DNA from: Sphingomonas ginsenosidimutans
GTDB lineage: Bacteria > Pseudomonadota > Alphaproteobacteria > Sphingomonadales > Sphingomonadaceae
Length of the DNA: 64,000 bases
Assembly: GCF_002374835.1 (NCBI RefSeq)
Contig: NZ_NWVD01000004.1
Coordinates: 1 to 64,000, forward strand
Direction of reading: 5' to 3'
The position numbers and the translations under genes were made by a program. Shown piece by piece: positions 7,963-18,600 of this stretch. Under the pieces are notes generated by a model. It was not told the origin of the DNA. It did no database searches and saw nothing but the letters and a program-made list of their open reading frames with translations. Every line of letters starts with the position of its first letter. The stretch's first letter is position 1.

Positions 7963-8916
7963 ATGACGCGCGACGACCTGACGATCTTCGACAGCGCGGG
8001 CGTGCGTGCCGGGCTTTCCTATCCTGATTGCATTCGTGTGGTGCGCGATGCGATGCAGGCCCTGTCCGCCGGGACGACCCGCCAGTTGCTCCGCACGATG
8101 CTTTCGCTGGGACCGGGCCGCACCTTCGCGCAGATGCCGGGCGCACTGGGCGAACAGGACATGTTCGGCACCAAGACGATCAGCGTCTTCGCCGACCCGC
8201 AGTCCGGACAGCGCCGTCACCGAGGCGTCGTGGTGCTGTTCGAACCGAGCGAAGGTCGCCTGGTCGCGATCGCGGATGCAGAGGAGATCACCCATATCCG
8301 TACCGCCGCCGCCACCGCGGTCGCGACCGACGCGCTCGCCCGCACGGATGCGACGACGCTGCTGATCGTCGGCACCGGCGGGCAGGCGCATACCCATCTC
8401 CACGCGCTCCCGCTGGTCCGTCGTTTCGATCGGGTGCTGATCTGGGGCCGCTCGCCCGCCAAGGCGGATGCACTTGTCGCCGCCTTTCCGCACCTGCCCT
8501 GCGAACGCGCGAGCGACCTTGCGGCCGCCACCCGCGCCGCTGATGTCGTCTGCACGCTGACTGCCGCCGCAGAGCCGCTGATCCACGGCGACTGGGTCCA
8601 GCCCGGTACGCACGTCAACCTCGTCGGATCGAGCGGCCCAGGGCCGGTGGAGGTAGACAGCGCCCTCGTCGCCAAAAGCCGCTACATCCCTGACAGCACC
8701 GCTTCCGCGCGGGATGCCGCCGCCGAATTCCTCATCGCGCGCGATGCCGGTCTCGTTACCGACGATCACATCGTCGCGGAGATCGGCGAGGTGCTGCTCG
8801 GCCACGTGCCCGGCCGCACGCGCGAGACCGACATCACCGTCTATAAGTCGCTGGGCCATGCCGTGCAGGATATCGCCGCCGCCGCCCACCTCTATCGGAG
8901 TTCGCTGCGCGCATGA
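7963..8916 (+). CDS. Ornithine cyclodeaminase / mu-crystallin family protein
   Basis: A 317-residue NAD(P)-dependent enzyme of the ornithine cyclodeaminase/mu-crystallin family. Visible features are the central nucleotide-binding motif LLIVGTGGQAHTHLHAL (Rossmann GTGGQA), a GTKTISVF-like segment and the HVNLVGSSGPGPVEVD stretch typical of the family. Members act on cyclic or branched imino acids: ornithine cyclodeaminase, alanine dehydrogenase of the archaeal type, ketimine reductase, or opine-type synthases. The exact substrate cannot be read from the sequence. The start ATG follows GGATCGAAC. It overlaps the next gene by 4 bases (ATGA), so the two are one operon, probably controlled by the divergent Lrp-type gene. 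Confidence 0.87.
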   Translation: MTRDDLTIFDSAGVRAGLSYPDCIRVVRDAMQALSAGTTRQLLRTMLSLGPGRTFAQMPGALGEQDMFGTKTISVFADPQSGQRRHRGVVVLFEPSEGRLVAIADAEEITHIRTAAATAVATDALARTDATTLLIVGTGGQAHTHLHALPLVRRFDRVLIWGRSPAKADALVAAFPHLPCERASDLAAATRAADVVCTLTAAAEPLIHGDWVQPGTHVNLVGSSGPGPVEVDSALVAKSRYIPDSTASARDAAAEFLIARDAGLVTDDHIVAEIGEVLLGHVPGRTRETDITVYKSLGHAVQDIAAAAHLYRSSLRA

Positions 8917-10982
8917 TCTCTCTGACCCTCCACACCTTTCTCGCCACGCTCCTCGCCGGCGCCGCCCCGGTCGCGGCGCAGACCGTGGAACGCCTGTCGG
9001 TGATCGCCAACGGCGAGAAGGTCGGCAGCGTCGCGGCGACGCAGACCGGCGACCATGTTGCGATCCACTATGACGTGAAGAACAACGGCCGCGGCCCGAC
9101 GATGGACGAGGCGATCGACCTGGGGCCGGACGGCCTGCCACGGCGCTGGACGCTCGACGGCAAGGCGACCTTCGGCGGGGATGTCCACGAACGCTTCGCG
9201 CGCGACGGCGCCACCGCGCGCTGGAGCGACGCGATGGGCGCGCGAGAGGCGTCGGTCAGCGGCACCGCGCTCTACATCGGTCAGTCCGCCAGCCCCTGGG
9301 CGCTCGGCCTCTACGCACGCGCGCTGCTCAAGGCTCCGGGCGGCACCCTGCGGGCACTGCCCGGCGGCCAGCTGCACATCGATCCGCTTGGACCCTCGAC
9401 CATCGGCGGCGCGCGCTACCAGGCCTATGCGATCAGCGGCATCGATCTGTCGCCCGAGATGATCCTGCTCGATGCCGCGGGCGCGCTGTTCGCGGTGCTC
9501 GACACCGGCGGCGCGACGGTGCGCGAAGGTCACGAAGGCGACGTTCCTGCGCTCGCCGCGCTCGCGACGCGACTGACGGCGGAGCGCTACGCCGTCCTGC
9601 AACAGCGCTTCGCCCACCGCTTCGACGCGCCGGTGCGCATCCGCAACGTCCGCGTCTTCGATCCGGTCAGCGGCACGCGCGGTGGGCCTGTCTCGGTCGT
9701 CTTCGCCGACGGGCGCATCACCGGCATCCAGCCGCTCGAGGCTCCGGCTCCTCCCGGGGAGGCGACGATCGACGGTGCCGGCGGCACGCTCATGCCGGGG
9801 CTGCACGACATGCACGCGCATGTCAGCCTCGAATCCGCGCTGCTCTACCTCGCGGCCGGCGTCACCGCGGTGCGCGACATGGGCAACGACAACGCGTTCC
9901 TGCCCGACCTCATCCATCGCATCGACGCAGGCGAGGTCGCCGGCCCACGTATCACGCCCAACGGCTTCCTCGAAGGGCGCAGCCCCTATTCCGCCCGGCT
10001 TGGCATCGTCGCGGACAGCGAAGCGGCGGCGCTCGATGCGGTGCGCTGGTATGCCGCGCGCGGCTATTGGCAGATCAAGATTTACAACAGCATGAACCCC
10101 GGCTGGGTGCCGGCGATCACGCGTGAGGCGCACCGCCTCGACATGACCGTGACCGGCCACATTCCCGCTTTCACCAATGCCGATGCGATGATCGGCGCGG
10201 GCTATGACGAGGTGACGCACGTCAACCAGCTGATGCTCGGCTGGGTGCTCGGTCCCAGGGAGGACACGCGCACGCCCTTGCGGCTCACCGCGATGAAGCG
10301 CACCGCGACGCTCGACCTCGCCTCTCCACGCGTGCAGCACACGATCGAGCTGATGGCGGCGCGTCAGATCGCGCACGATCCGACCGCGGTGACGCTGGAA
10401 CTGCTGATGGGCGGCCGCGACGGCAAGCCCAATCCGGCCGTCGCCGATTATATCGACCACCTGCCGATCGGCCTGCAACGCCGCCGCCGCCAGGCGATCG
10501 CGCCGATCGCGGGGCCGGCAGACGCCACCGCCTACGACGGCGCGATGGTCAAGGTGAGGCAGGTGCTCAAGCTGCTCCACGACCGCGGCATCCGGCTGCT
10601 CCCCGGCACCGACGATCAGACCGGCCTGTCGGTGCATCGCGAGTTGCAGATCTATGCCGAGGCGGGGATTCCGACGCCCGACGTGCTGCGCCTCGCGACG
10701 CTGGAGCCTGAGCGCTATCTGGGGCGCGATCAGCAGCTCGGGACGATCGCGCGCGGCAAGCTCGCCGATTTCGTCCTTCTGCCGGGCGACCCGACGCGCG
10801 ACCTGCGCGAGCTCCACCGCATCGCCCTGGTGGTGAAGGACGGCACTCTCTACTTCCCGTCGGAGATCTACCCGGCGTTCGGCGTCAAACCCTTTGCGCC
10901 CGCTCCCAGACTGATCCCGCCGCCGCCCGCGTCGATGGCAACCGGCTCCGGCCCGGCGCATGACGCGATGGATGAATTCTAA
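8913..10982 (+). CDS. Exported amidohydrolase-family protein with extra N-terminal domain
   Basis: A 689-residue protein with a Sec signal peptide (MISLTLHTFLATLLAGAAPVAA). Residues about 25-225 form a beta-rich domain I do not recognise. The rest is a metal-dependent amidohydrolase: start strand VRIRNVRVFDPVSG, metal motif MPGLHDMHAHVSLES, later KIYNSMNP (position of the bridging lysine), GHIPAF and THVNQ histidines, and LLPGTDDQTG containing the catalytic Asp. This is the imidazolonepropionase/prolidase-like branch, whose bacterial members include exported dipeptidases acting on proline or cyclic dipeptides. It overlaps the ornithine-cyclodeaminase-family gene by 4 bases. A plausible role is hydrolysing an imported amide or peptide whose amino-acid product the upstream enzyme uses. 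Confidence 0.85.
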   Translation: MISLTLHTFLATLLAGAAPVAAQTVERLSVIANGEKVGSVAATQTGDHVAIHYDVKNNGRGPTMDEAIDLGPDGLPRRWTLDGKATFGGDVHERFARDGATARWSDAMGAREASVSGTALYIGQSASPWALGLYARALLKAPGGTLRALPGGQLHIDPLGPSTIGGARYQAYAISGIDLSPEMILLDAAGALFAVLDTGGATVREGHEGDVPALAALATRLTAERYAVLQQRFAHRFDAPVRIRNVRVFDPVSGTRGGPVSVVFADGRITGIQPLEAPAPPGEATIDGAGGTLMPGLHDMHAHVSLESALLYLAAGVTAVRDMGNDNAFLPDLIHRIDAGEVAGPRITPNGFLEGRSPYSARLGIVADSEAAALDAVRWYAARGYWQIKIYNSMNPGWVPAITREAHRLDMTVTGHIPAFTNADAMIGAGYDEVTHVNQLMLGWVLGPREDTRTPLRLTAMKRTATLDLASPRVQHTIELMAARQIAHDPTAVTLELLMGGRDGKPNPAVADYIDHLPIGLQRRRRQAIAPIAGPADATAYDGAMVKVRQVLKLLHDRGIRLLPGTDDQTGLSVHRELQIYAEAGIPTPDVLRLATLEPERYLGRDQQLGTIARGKLADFVLLPGDPTRDLRELHRIALVVKDGTLYFPSEIYPAFGVKPFAPAPRLIPPPPASMATGSGPAHDAMDEF

Positions 10983-11108
10983 AACGGTCGCCGCTGTTTT
11001 GTGCGGGCGGAGCCACACCCGAGCTTTCCGTGTCCTCCGCCCCAATCCCTTCCTTCGCCGCCTCGCGTGAACAGGGAGCGGTGCGACCAAACGATCACCA
11101 GAGCTGGA

Positions 11109-12623
11109 TCACCGCCCCGCCGCCAGCGCCGCGACAAAGCGGTGAAGGTCGGCGCTGAGCGCTGCCAGCGCGTCTGGGTCTTCGAAGGCGGAATGGCCCG
11201 AAGGGTAGCGGTGGAAGACAATGCGGTCTGCCGGTACGCCGTTCTGCTCGATCGCGAACTGGCCGGCGTAGACGGGCGTCGTGATGTCGTAATAGCCGCC
11301 CGCCGCGAACGCGCGCAGTGTCGGCTTCGCCGCCATCGCCGCTCTCAGATAGGGTGCGAACGATGTGGCGCGGTAACTGCCGCCATATTCCTTGTCCCAG
11401 TTCCATGTGAAGTTGATGCCGAGGTTGAGGCTGCGATAGCCACTCGGCAGCGCATAGCCGAGCTCGTCGCGCAGATACGTCTCGATCGTCGTCGCCGTCC
11501 CCGATCCCAGCGACATCGACGGATCGTCGAACGGCGGCCGCATGTTGCTCGCAGCGATCGCCCGCGTCGCGCGCCCGTCGAGCTGTCCGGTCCTGAGGCC
11601 TTTCGCCGCCAGCAGCCCAAGCATGAAGTCGCGCCGCTCCAGCCGGAGGTCGAGCGCTGCCAGGGTCGCCGCAGGAATGCCGATCAGCGCCGCCATGCGC
11701 GCCGCGACCCGCTGCTTCTCCGCCATGGGCAGCGCCGGCCCCTGCATCAGCGCCGCGGCATAATCGGTCTGCGCGAAGTGCAGCGCCGCGTCATACCATT
11801 GCGCGACGCTCTGGCCGGCACGATCGACCGCGCCGTGATACCAGGCGACCGCCGCCAGCGTCGGCAGCAGCACTGCATCTGACACCACCGGCCCGTCGCT
11901 GTCGCCGATCGACAGCGACAGCAGCACGACGCCATCGGGCAGCGGCGCCTTCGCCTTCATGCTTTCGTTGAGGATCGCTAGCGCCCGCGACGTGCCATAG
12001 CTCTCGCCCACCAGCAGCACGGGCGACCCCGTCCGCCCGTTCGCCGCCAGCCAGCCCGAGATCATCGCCGCGACACCGCGCGCATCGCCGCCAACGCCGA
12101 AATAGGCGGACGCATCCGCGCCCTTGATCGGCATCGATGCGCCGGTGCCGACCGGGTCGATGAAGACGAGATCGGCGACGTCGAGCAAGGTGAAGCGATT
12201 GTCTTCAAGATGCGCCGCCGCGCCGCTGCCGACCATCCGCCGGGGCCCGAACGCCTGCATGTGCAGCGGCGACGACGACGCGCCCGGCCCGCCGTTGAAC
12301 ACGAACAGCACCGGCCGTTGCCCGGACGCGCGCGGTATGTCGGAGACATAGGCATAGCTGACGCCAATCGCGACCGGCGCACCGTCAGGGCCCGGCATCG
12401 CCTGTTCGCTGACGATCGCGTGATAGGCGATGGGCTTTCCGCCGAGCGTGATGCGATGCCGCGTCGTCACCACCCGCGTGCTCGGACCATCGCGCGGCAC
12501 CATCGGCTCCATCGCGCGCAGGAAGGCCGGCGACATCGGCGCATCGCCGCCGTCTTGCGCCAGAAGCGCGGCGGGCGTGGCGGCAAGGACCAGAGCGACG
12601 GCATGGTAGGGGAGGCGGCGCAT
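11109..12623 (-). CDS. Exported S10 serine carboxypeptidase-like protein (copy A)
   Basis: A 504-residue alpha/beta-hydrolase of peptidase family S10. There is a Sec signal peptide (MRRLPYHAVALVLAATPAALLAQ). The oxyanion segment FVFNGGPGASSSPLHM, nucleophile motif LLVGESYGTSRAL (Ser), an Asp in AGGYYDITTP and a His in YPSGHSAFEDPD give the complete triad in the right order. The family removes C-terminal residues from peptides, here probably in the periplasm. The start at 12623 follows GAAGGAAAG. It lies 18 bases downstream of the Tat-exported PLP enzyme and is probably cotranscribed with it. Two related S10 proteins are encoded nearby (14045-15448, 19970-21430), an unusual density for a bacterium. 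Confidence 0.9.
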   Translation of the reverse strand: MRRLPYHAVALVLAATPAALLAQDGGDAPMSPAFLRAMEPMVPRDGPSTRVVTTRHRITLGGKPIAYHAIVSEQAMPGPDGAPVAIGVSYAYVSDIPRASGQRPVLFVFNGGPGASSSPLHMQAFGPRRMVGSGAAAHLEDNRFTLLDVADLVFIDPVGTGASMPIKGADASAYFGVGGDARGVAAMISGWLAANGRTGSPVLLVGESYGTSRALAILNESMKAKAPLPDGVVLLSLSIGDSDGPVVSDAVLLPTLAAVAWYHGAVDRAGQSVAQWYDAALHFAQTDYAAALMQGPALPMAEKQRVAARMAALIGIPAATLAALDLRLERRDFMLGLLAAKGLRTGQLDGRATRAIAASNMRPPFDDPSMSLGSGTATTIETYLRDELGYALPSGYRSLNLGINFTWNWDKEYGGSYRATSFAPYLRAAMAAKPTLRAFAAGGYYDITTPVYAGQFAIEQNGVPADRIVFHRYPSGHSAFEDPDALAALSADLHRFVAALAAGR

Positions 12624-12641
12624 CGGGCTTTCCTTCGAAGA

Positions 12642-13877
12642 TCAGGCGCGCGGCAGCGCGGCGAGCAGGCGTTCGATATCGTCCAGCGTGTTGAACACCG
12701 ACGGGCTGACGCGGAAGCGGTTGCGCGACAGGGTGATCTGCACCTTCGCGGCCTTGAGCGGCGCGGCGAGCCGCTCGCGCGCACCCTCGACAATGCAGGT
12801 GACGAGTGGGGTGCGGCTGTCGGGCGGCGTCACCACCCGATAGCCGCGGCTCGCCAGTCCCTCGTGCAGCCGGCGCAAGAGCGGCAGGCGATAGGCGGTG
12901 ATGCGATCGACGCCGAGATCGAGGATATGCGCGAGCGACCAGTCGAGCATCGCCGAGACGGTGTGGGCATGCGTGCCGCCTGCGAACAGACCCTCCATGT
13001 CGGCACGCGGCGTCACGTCGGCGACGGGATAGTCCGCGCTCGTCGGCGGAGGATCGAACGGATAGACGTGCGGGTCGAACCGATCGAGCTGGTAATAACC
13101 GTATCGCGTCCGCCGCAACCGATCGTGCAGGTCGGCGCGGACGTAGAGGAAGCCCAGGCCGAAATCCCCCATCAGCCATTTATAGCTGGCGCAGGCGGCA
13201 AAATCGACGTTGCTCGCCCGCACGTCGACCGGCACCGCGCCGGCGGCATGGATGATGTCGGCATAGACCAGCGCGCCCCTCGCATGCGCGATGTCGCACA
13301 CGCGTTTGAGGTCGTGCTCGAAACCGTTGTAGGTCGACACCAGCGACAGCGCGACGAGCCGCGTCCCCGGCACCACCGCACGTTCGATATCGTCGATCGC
13401 GATCCGGTTCTCGCGTGGTCGCAGCCAGACGACGTCGACGCCCTGCTTCGCCAGCTCCTCGTAGAGATAGAAGGAGCCGAAAAAGTGCAGCGTGTCGGTG
13501 ACGATACGGCCCTTCTCGTGCGGGAAGCCGAGCGCGTCGATGATCGCCTGCTCGCCCGCCGTGGTGCTCTGGACGAAGGCGATTTCCGCCGGCGTCGCGT
13601 TGATGAGCCGCGCGAAGTTCGCCTTCACCCGCCCCTCGACCGTATCGGTAGGGAAATAGCCGTCCATCGTCGCGCGCTGCGCGAGGTACGCACGCGCTGC
13701 CTCGCGTGCGCCGATCGGCACCGGATGCATCGTCCCGGAATCCAGATACGTCCCCGGCATGGCGGCGAAGTTCGTGCGATCCGGCAGAGTGGCGGGCGCC
13801 GCATCGGCTTGCATTGCCAAGGGCAGGGTAGCGGTTCCCGCCAAAACGCGCCGCCGCGTCACGCCTGCACTGATCAT
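12642..13877 (-). CDS. Tat-exported class V aminotransferase-fold PLP enzyme
   Basis: A 411-residue fold-type I PLP enzyme of the class V aminotransferase / isopenicillin-N epimerase-like group. The PLP-binding lysine is clear in ASYKWLMGDFGLGF (Lys233), with YADIIHAAG (Asp207) to contact the pyridine nitrogen. The N-terminus has a twin-arginine signal (TRRRVLAGTATLPLAMQADA), meaning the folded, cofactor-loaded enzyme is probably moved to the periplasm. I chose the ATG at 13877 because GGGGGTC precedes it; another ATG is at 13889. It leads an operon with S10 copy A. Family activities include racemisation, desulfurisation and lyase reactions; none can be chosen from sequence alone. Export of this fold is unusual. 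Confidence 0.88.
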   Translation of the reverse strand: MISAGVTRRRVLAGTATLPLAMQADAAPATLPDRTNFAAMPGTYLDSGTMHPVPIGAREAARAYLAQRATMDGYFPTDTVEGRVKANFARLINATPAEIAFVQSTTAGEQAIIDALGFPHEKGRIVTDTLHFFGSFYLYEELAKQGVDVVWLRPRENRIAIDDIERAVVPGTRLVALSLVSTYNGFEHDLKRVCDIAHARGALVYADIIHAAGAVPVDVRASNVDFAACASYKWLMGDFGLGFLYVRADLHDRLRRTRYGYYQLDRFDPHVYPFDPPPTSADYPVADVTPRADMEGLFAGGTHAHTVSAMLDWSLAHILDLGVDRITAYRLPLLRRLHEGLASRGYRVVTPPDSRTPLVTCIVEGARERLAAPLKAAKVQITLSRNRFRVSPSVFNTLDDIERLLAALPRA

Positions 13878-13889
13878 CGAGACCCCCAT

Positions 13890-14044
13890 GGGTGCAACCT
13901 AGCCGATCACCGTCGCATAGAAGTTGCGTGTTGCAGGCGCCGGCATCGGCACGACTTCACCGAGATCCGGCACGACGGGCCATGTGCGCATAATTCTGCC
14001 GTGCCGTATCCGCTAACTCTCGACGGATGCAGGGAGATATCACG
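13890..14044. promoter_or_regulatory. Divergent promoter region between PLP enzyme and S10 copy B
   Basis: A 155-base region between two genes pointing away from each other, so it must hold both promoters. I could not pick out convincing -35/-10 boxes or an Lrp-type operator by eye. AGGGAGAT just before 14045 is a good ribosome-binding site for the plus-strand gene. Confidence 0.5.
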
Positions 14045-15448
14045 ATGATCCGCTCGGTGGTAATTGCGCTGATGTTGGCGGCGATCGGCGCGCCAGCCGC
14101 GGCGGCGGTCTGTGCGCCCGACGCGACGGAGACGCGCCATAGCGCCATGATCGGCGGTCGGCGGCTCGACTATGTCGCCTGCGTCGGCGCACTTCCGGTC
14201 CGTGTCGGGGCGGCGACCGCGCGGATCGTCTACACCGCGTACCTGGTCCCCGGCGCCCGACGCCCGCTCAGCTTCGTCTGGAACGGCGGCCCCGGCGCGG
14301 ATTCCCGCACGCTGCAATTCCACGCGATCGGCCCGCGCATCATCCGAGGCGGCGCGCTCGCCGACAACCCGGCGAGCCCACTCGCCCGCACCGACCTCGT
14401 CTTCGTCGATCCGGTCGGCACCGGGTTCAGTCGCGCCGACACGCCGGCCAAGGCGAGCGCATTCTACGGCACGCTCGCCGACATCGCCTCGACGGCATCC
14501 TTCATCCGCGACTTCCGCCAGCGCTATCGCCGCACCCGCAACCCACTAACCCTCGTCGGCGAGAGCTTCGGCACGTGGCGCGCCGCAGGCGTGGCAGAGG
14601 CTCTGATCGACGCGCACATTCCGGTCGTCGGCCTCGCGCTGATCTCGGGCGGTATCCCGCTTGGCGAAGAACGGGGCGGTGAACGACGCCGTGCACTGTC
14701 GCTCGTCAATCGCGCGGCCACCGCCTTCGCGCTCGGCAAGCTGACACCCGACCTGCAGCGCGACCAGGGCGCCACCCTCGCCGAAGTCCAGCGCTGGGCC
14801 GATACGATCTACGCCCCGGCCCTTGCCGATCCCGCCGGGCTGAACGCCTCCGCGCGCGCCGCTCTCGTCAACCGGCTTGCCCGCTATCAGGGGCTCGATC
14901 CTGCGGCGATCGACACGAAGACACTCTGGGTTTCCCCCCGCGACTTTCGCACTCGTCTGCTGGGAACGGAAGGCAAGACGCTCGGCATCTTCGACATGCG
15001 CCAGACCGCCAGGGCGGCGCGCGGCGAGGAAGACGCGCTTGTCCTCGCCTATTACCGGACCGACCTGCGTTACGGCGCCGGCCGCTACGCCGGTATCGAC
15101 GCGCCCGCTGAGGACGTCGGCGGCCAATGGCGCTACGACCAGTCGCCGATCACCAAGGAGTCGCTCGCCCGCGCCACGGCCGGCGAAGGACCGCCGAGCG
15201 CATCGCAGCCCTGGATTCAGCGTGGCATGGCCAAGGACCGCGCGCTGCGCGTATGGGTTGCGACCGGTCTCTACGATTCGCTGAACAGTTGTGCCGGCAA
15301 CACCGCCACCGTCGCCGCGCTGCCCGCAGCCATTCGCGTTCGCTTTATCCTGCGCTGCTTTGCCGGCGGTCACATGATGTATGAAGATCCTCACGAAACT
15401 CGGCGCTTCGGCGACGAACTCGCCGCCTTTCTAGGCGCAGGCGCATAA
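14045..15448 (+). CDS. Exported S10 serine carboxypeptidase-like protein (copy B)
   Basis: A 467-residue S10-family protein with a signal peptide (MIRSVVIALMLAAIGAPAAAA). Motifs: FVWNGGPGADSRTL (oxyanion site), LVGESFGTWRAAG (nucleophile Ser; Phe replaces the usual Tyr after it), Asp in VATGLYDSLNSC, and His in FAGGHMMYEDPHE, so the triad is complete. Start ATG at 14045 has AGGGAGAT upstream; the longer frame from 14027 adds six residues only. It is divergent from the PLP enzyme/S10 copy A operon and stands alone before the TonB-dependent receptor. Low resemblance outside the motifs to copies A and C suggests the three have different specificities. Confidence 0.88.
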   Translation: MIRSVVIALMLAAIGAPAAAAVCAPDATETRHSAMIGGRRLDYVACVGALPVRVGAATARIVYTAYLVPGARRPLSFVWNGGPGADSRTLQFHAIGPRIIRGGALADNPASPLARTDLVFVDPVGTGFSRADTPAKASAFYGTLADIASTASFIRDFRQRYRRTRNPLTLVGESFGTWRAAGVAEALIDAHIPVVGLALISGGIPLGEERGGERRRALSLVNRAATAFALGKLTPDLQRDQGATLAEVQRWADTIYAPALADPAGLNASARAALVNRLARYQGLDPAAIDTKTLWVSPRDFRTRLLGTEGKTLGIFDMRQTARAARGEEDALVLAYYRTDLRYGAGRYAGIDAPAEDVGGQWRYDQSPITKESLARATAGEGPPSASQPWIQRGMAKDRALRVWVATGLYDSLNSCAGNTATVAALPAAIRVRFILRCFAGGHMMYEDPHETRRFGDELAAFLGAGA

Positions 15449-15613
15449 TTTTTGCAGGAACCCCGATCGGTGCGATCGATGCCGGCCTGAACCGCGCGTT
15501 GCGGCAGCATCAACGCAAAAAAGTGCCCGACCACGCCCGCTATCCTTGTCGGCAGGGCGCAAGGCCGACGGCAGGCGCCGCGGACCCGCGCGGGGCGATA
15601 CGAAGGGGGCTTC

Positions 15614-18600
15614 ATGCAAACGACGCATAACGGGATGATCCGTGGGTGGATGGCTTCGACCGCGGTGCTCGCCGCGCTAATCGCGGTGCCGGCCGCCGCC
15701 CAGCAGGCGCCGATGCCATCATCCACCGACGGCTCCATCGCGAATAGCGCGGCGGCCCTGCAAGACGGGCCGCAAGCCGACAGCTCGGATACGATCGTCG
15801 TTACCGGGTCGCGCATCCGCCGCGCCGGTCTCGACAATGCCGCACCCGTCGCAGAGATCACGTCGCAGGCGATCACCGATCGCGGCTTCATCACGGCCGC
15901 CGATGCCCTCAACAACCTTCCTTCCAACGCGCCTGTACTGAACCAGGCCGATGGCAGCGGCAATTCGAGCGGCCCCGGCTATCAGGCACCGAACCTCTTC
16001 AATCTCGGACCGGGGCGCACGCTGACCCTGTTCAACGGCCGGCGCATGGTGACGAGCGGGTCTGGCATCGGTGCCGGCGACGGCGTCGGCAACGCTTTCG
16101 TCGACGCCAACATCATCCCTCTGGGTCTGCTCGATAGGGTCGAAGTCTATCAGGGCGGCGGCGCCGCGGTCTACGGCTCCGATGCGATCGCCGGCGTCGT
16201 CAACTACATCGTCAAGAAGGACTTTGCGGGGCTCGAACTCGACGCGCAGAACGGCATCTCCAGCCGCGGCGACTATGCAACGCACAGTCTGCGCGCGACC
16301 GCCGGCCGCAACTTCGGCGACGGCCGCGGCAACGTCGCCATCGACCTTGGCTATTCGAAGTCGCCGACGCTGATGTTCTCGGCACGCCCGCTCTCCAATC
16401 TCGGCCGCCTCACCGTCAGCAATTCCGCCGACACCGGCCCCGCCGACGGCATCCCCGCGGTCAAGGAAATCTTCAACGCCGCCTTCTGGCCGTTCAACGC
16501 CAATGGCGTGATCTTCACCCGCCCTGCACCGGTGCAGCCGTTCCTTGCGCGCAGCGGCGGCAACGCCCTGCAATTCGCTCCTGATGGCAGCGTCGTTCCC
16601 TACAATACCGGCGCGATCCAGGGCATTCCCTTCGCCTCGGGCGGCGACGGCTTCAAATATCAGGCGCTCGCCGGCCTGCGCACCGGGGTGGAGCGCTACA
16701 CGGCGAACCTCGTCGGCCATTACGACCTGACCGATCACCTCACCCTCTCGACCGAGCTGCTCTATGCGCGCACCACCGGCACCGAGATTCCGCAGGGCAA
16801 CAGCTACACGACCCTCAATGCCGGCTCGTACAGCGGGCCGATTGCGTTCACGATCGCCAATCCCTTCCTGACGGCGCAGGCGCGTACTCTGCTGAGTGGC
16901 GCCAGCGCCGCCTTCGCCAGCGGTGCGCCGCTCTACCTCTCCAAGTATTTCTACGATCTGACCCCCTCGAACGACCAGACCACCCGCACCGACACCTATC
17001 GCGCCGCGCTGGCGCTCAACGGCGACTTCGACGTCGGCAGCCGCAACTTCTACTGGTCGCTCGCCGGCAGCTACGCCCGCGTCGACGGTGCGCAACGGAG
17101 CTGGCAGGTCGTCAACAACCGCTTCCAGAACGCGATCAGCGCGGTCGCGAGCGGCGGCCAGATCGTCTGCGCGATCAACGCCGACGCGACCGTCGCGAAC
17201 GACGATGCCGCCTGTGCGCCGATCAATCCGTTCGGCGACGGCAATGTCAGCGCCGCCGCGCGCAACTACGTCAGCACCCGCGCCGGCATCGACTGGAAGA
17301 ACGAACAGGTGGACCTGCTCGCGACGCTGGGTGGCACGGTCGCCAGGCTGCCGATGGGCAATGCCGACTTCAGCATCGCTTACGAGCACCGCGACGAACG
17401 CGCGCGCTTCGATCCGCTCGCCGCCAACCGCGCCGGCAGCTTCGGCACCGGGGTGCGCCAGATCGCGCAATCGGGCGCCTACAATACCGACGAGGCCTCC
17501 GCCGAGCTGATTGTACCGCTCGTCGGCAAGGACTTCACGCTGCCGCTCGTCCGCCTGCTCGAGGCGACGGGCGCGTTCCGCTACGTTGATAACAGCTATG
17601 CCGGGCACCAGAACGTCTGGGATCTCGGCCTGCGCTGGGAGGTGGTGCGCGGCGTCACGCTCCGCGGCTCGCGCAGCCGCAATTTCCGCGCGCCGACGCT
17701 CACGCAACTGCTTGCGCCCTCGTCGAGCGGGCTCAATTCGACCGGCTTCGACCCGTGCGACGCCGACCGGATCGCCAGCGGCCCCAATCCTGCCCAGCGG
17801 CGTGCGAGCTGCCTCGCCCTCTTTACCGCCAATCCGGGTTATGGCGTTGACGCCGATGGCACCGGCGTAGGGCTAAGCGCCGACGCGCGCCTCGCCCGCT
17901 TCCAGGACCCGTCCGAGAATTTTCAGCGGGCGACGGTGACCACCGGCGGCAACACCGCCTTGCGCAACGAGATTTCGAACACCTGGACCTATGGCATCCT
18001 GCTCCAGCCGCGTTTCGTCCCGGGCCTCACGATCAGCGCCGATCGGATCGAGATCGACCTGAGGGACGGCCTGTCCGCCTTCACCACCGCCGATTTCGCC
18101 GCCGCCTGCTACGACGATCCCGATCCCGCCGCCGGCGTGTGCAGCGCCTTCACCCGTCTCGCGACCAGCGATGGGCTAAGCCCCGGCGGAACGATCGTCA
18201 CCGGCACCACCACCACGTTCAACGCCGGCGTGATCCGCTACCGCGGCGAGAATTACGTGATCGACTATCAGTTCGCCCCCGGCGACCTACTCGGCGGCGG
18301 CGACCTCGGCAGGCTGCAGCTGACGGCGGCGGCGACGCACACCACCCTGCTTACCACCTCGGTGACCGGCACCACCTTTGCGCGTACCGACGGCACCTAT
18401 CTGTCGCCGACCTGGGTCGGGCGGTTCAACGCCGCCTGGAGCAAGGGGCCGCTCCGGCTCACCTACCAGCTGCAATATCGCGACCGGACCGCGGCGGGCG
18501 CCAACGTGTCGATCGAGACGACACCCAATCCCGTCCTCGCCCGCAACATCGTCCACGACGTGTCGGCGCAGGTCGATATCGGCACGGTGGCGTTGCGCCT

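Noticed and set aside
8892..11090. A 732-codon minus-strand open frame opposite the amidohydrolase
   Set aside because: Arg/His-rich antisense shadow of a gene with a signal peptide and full metal-site motifs.
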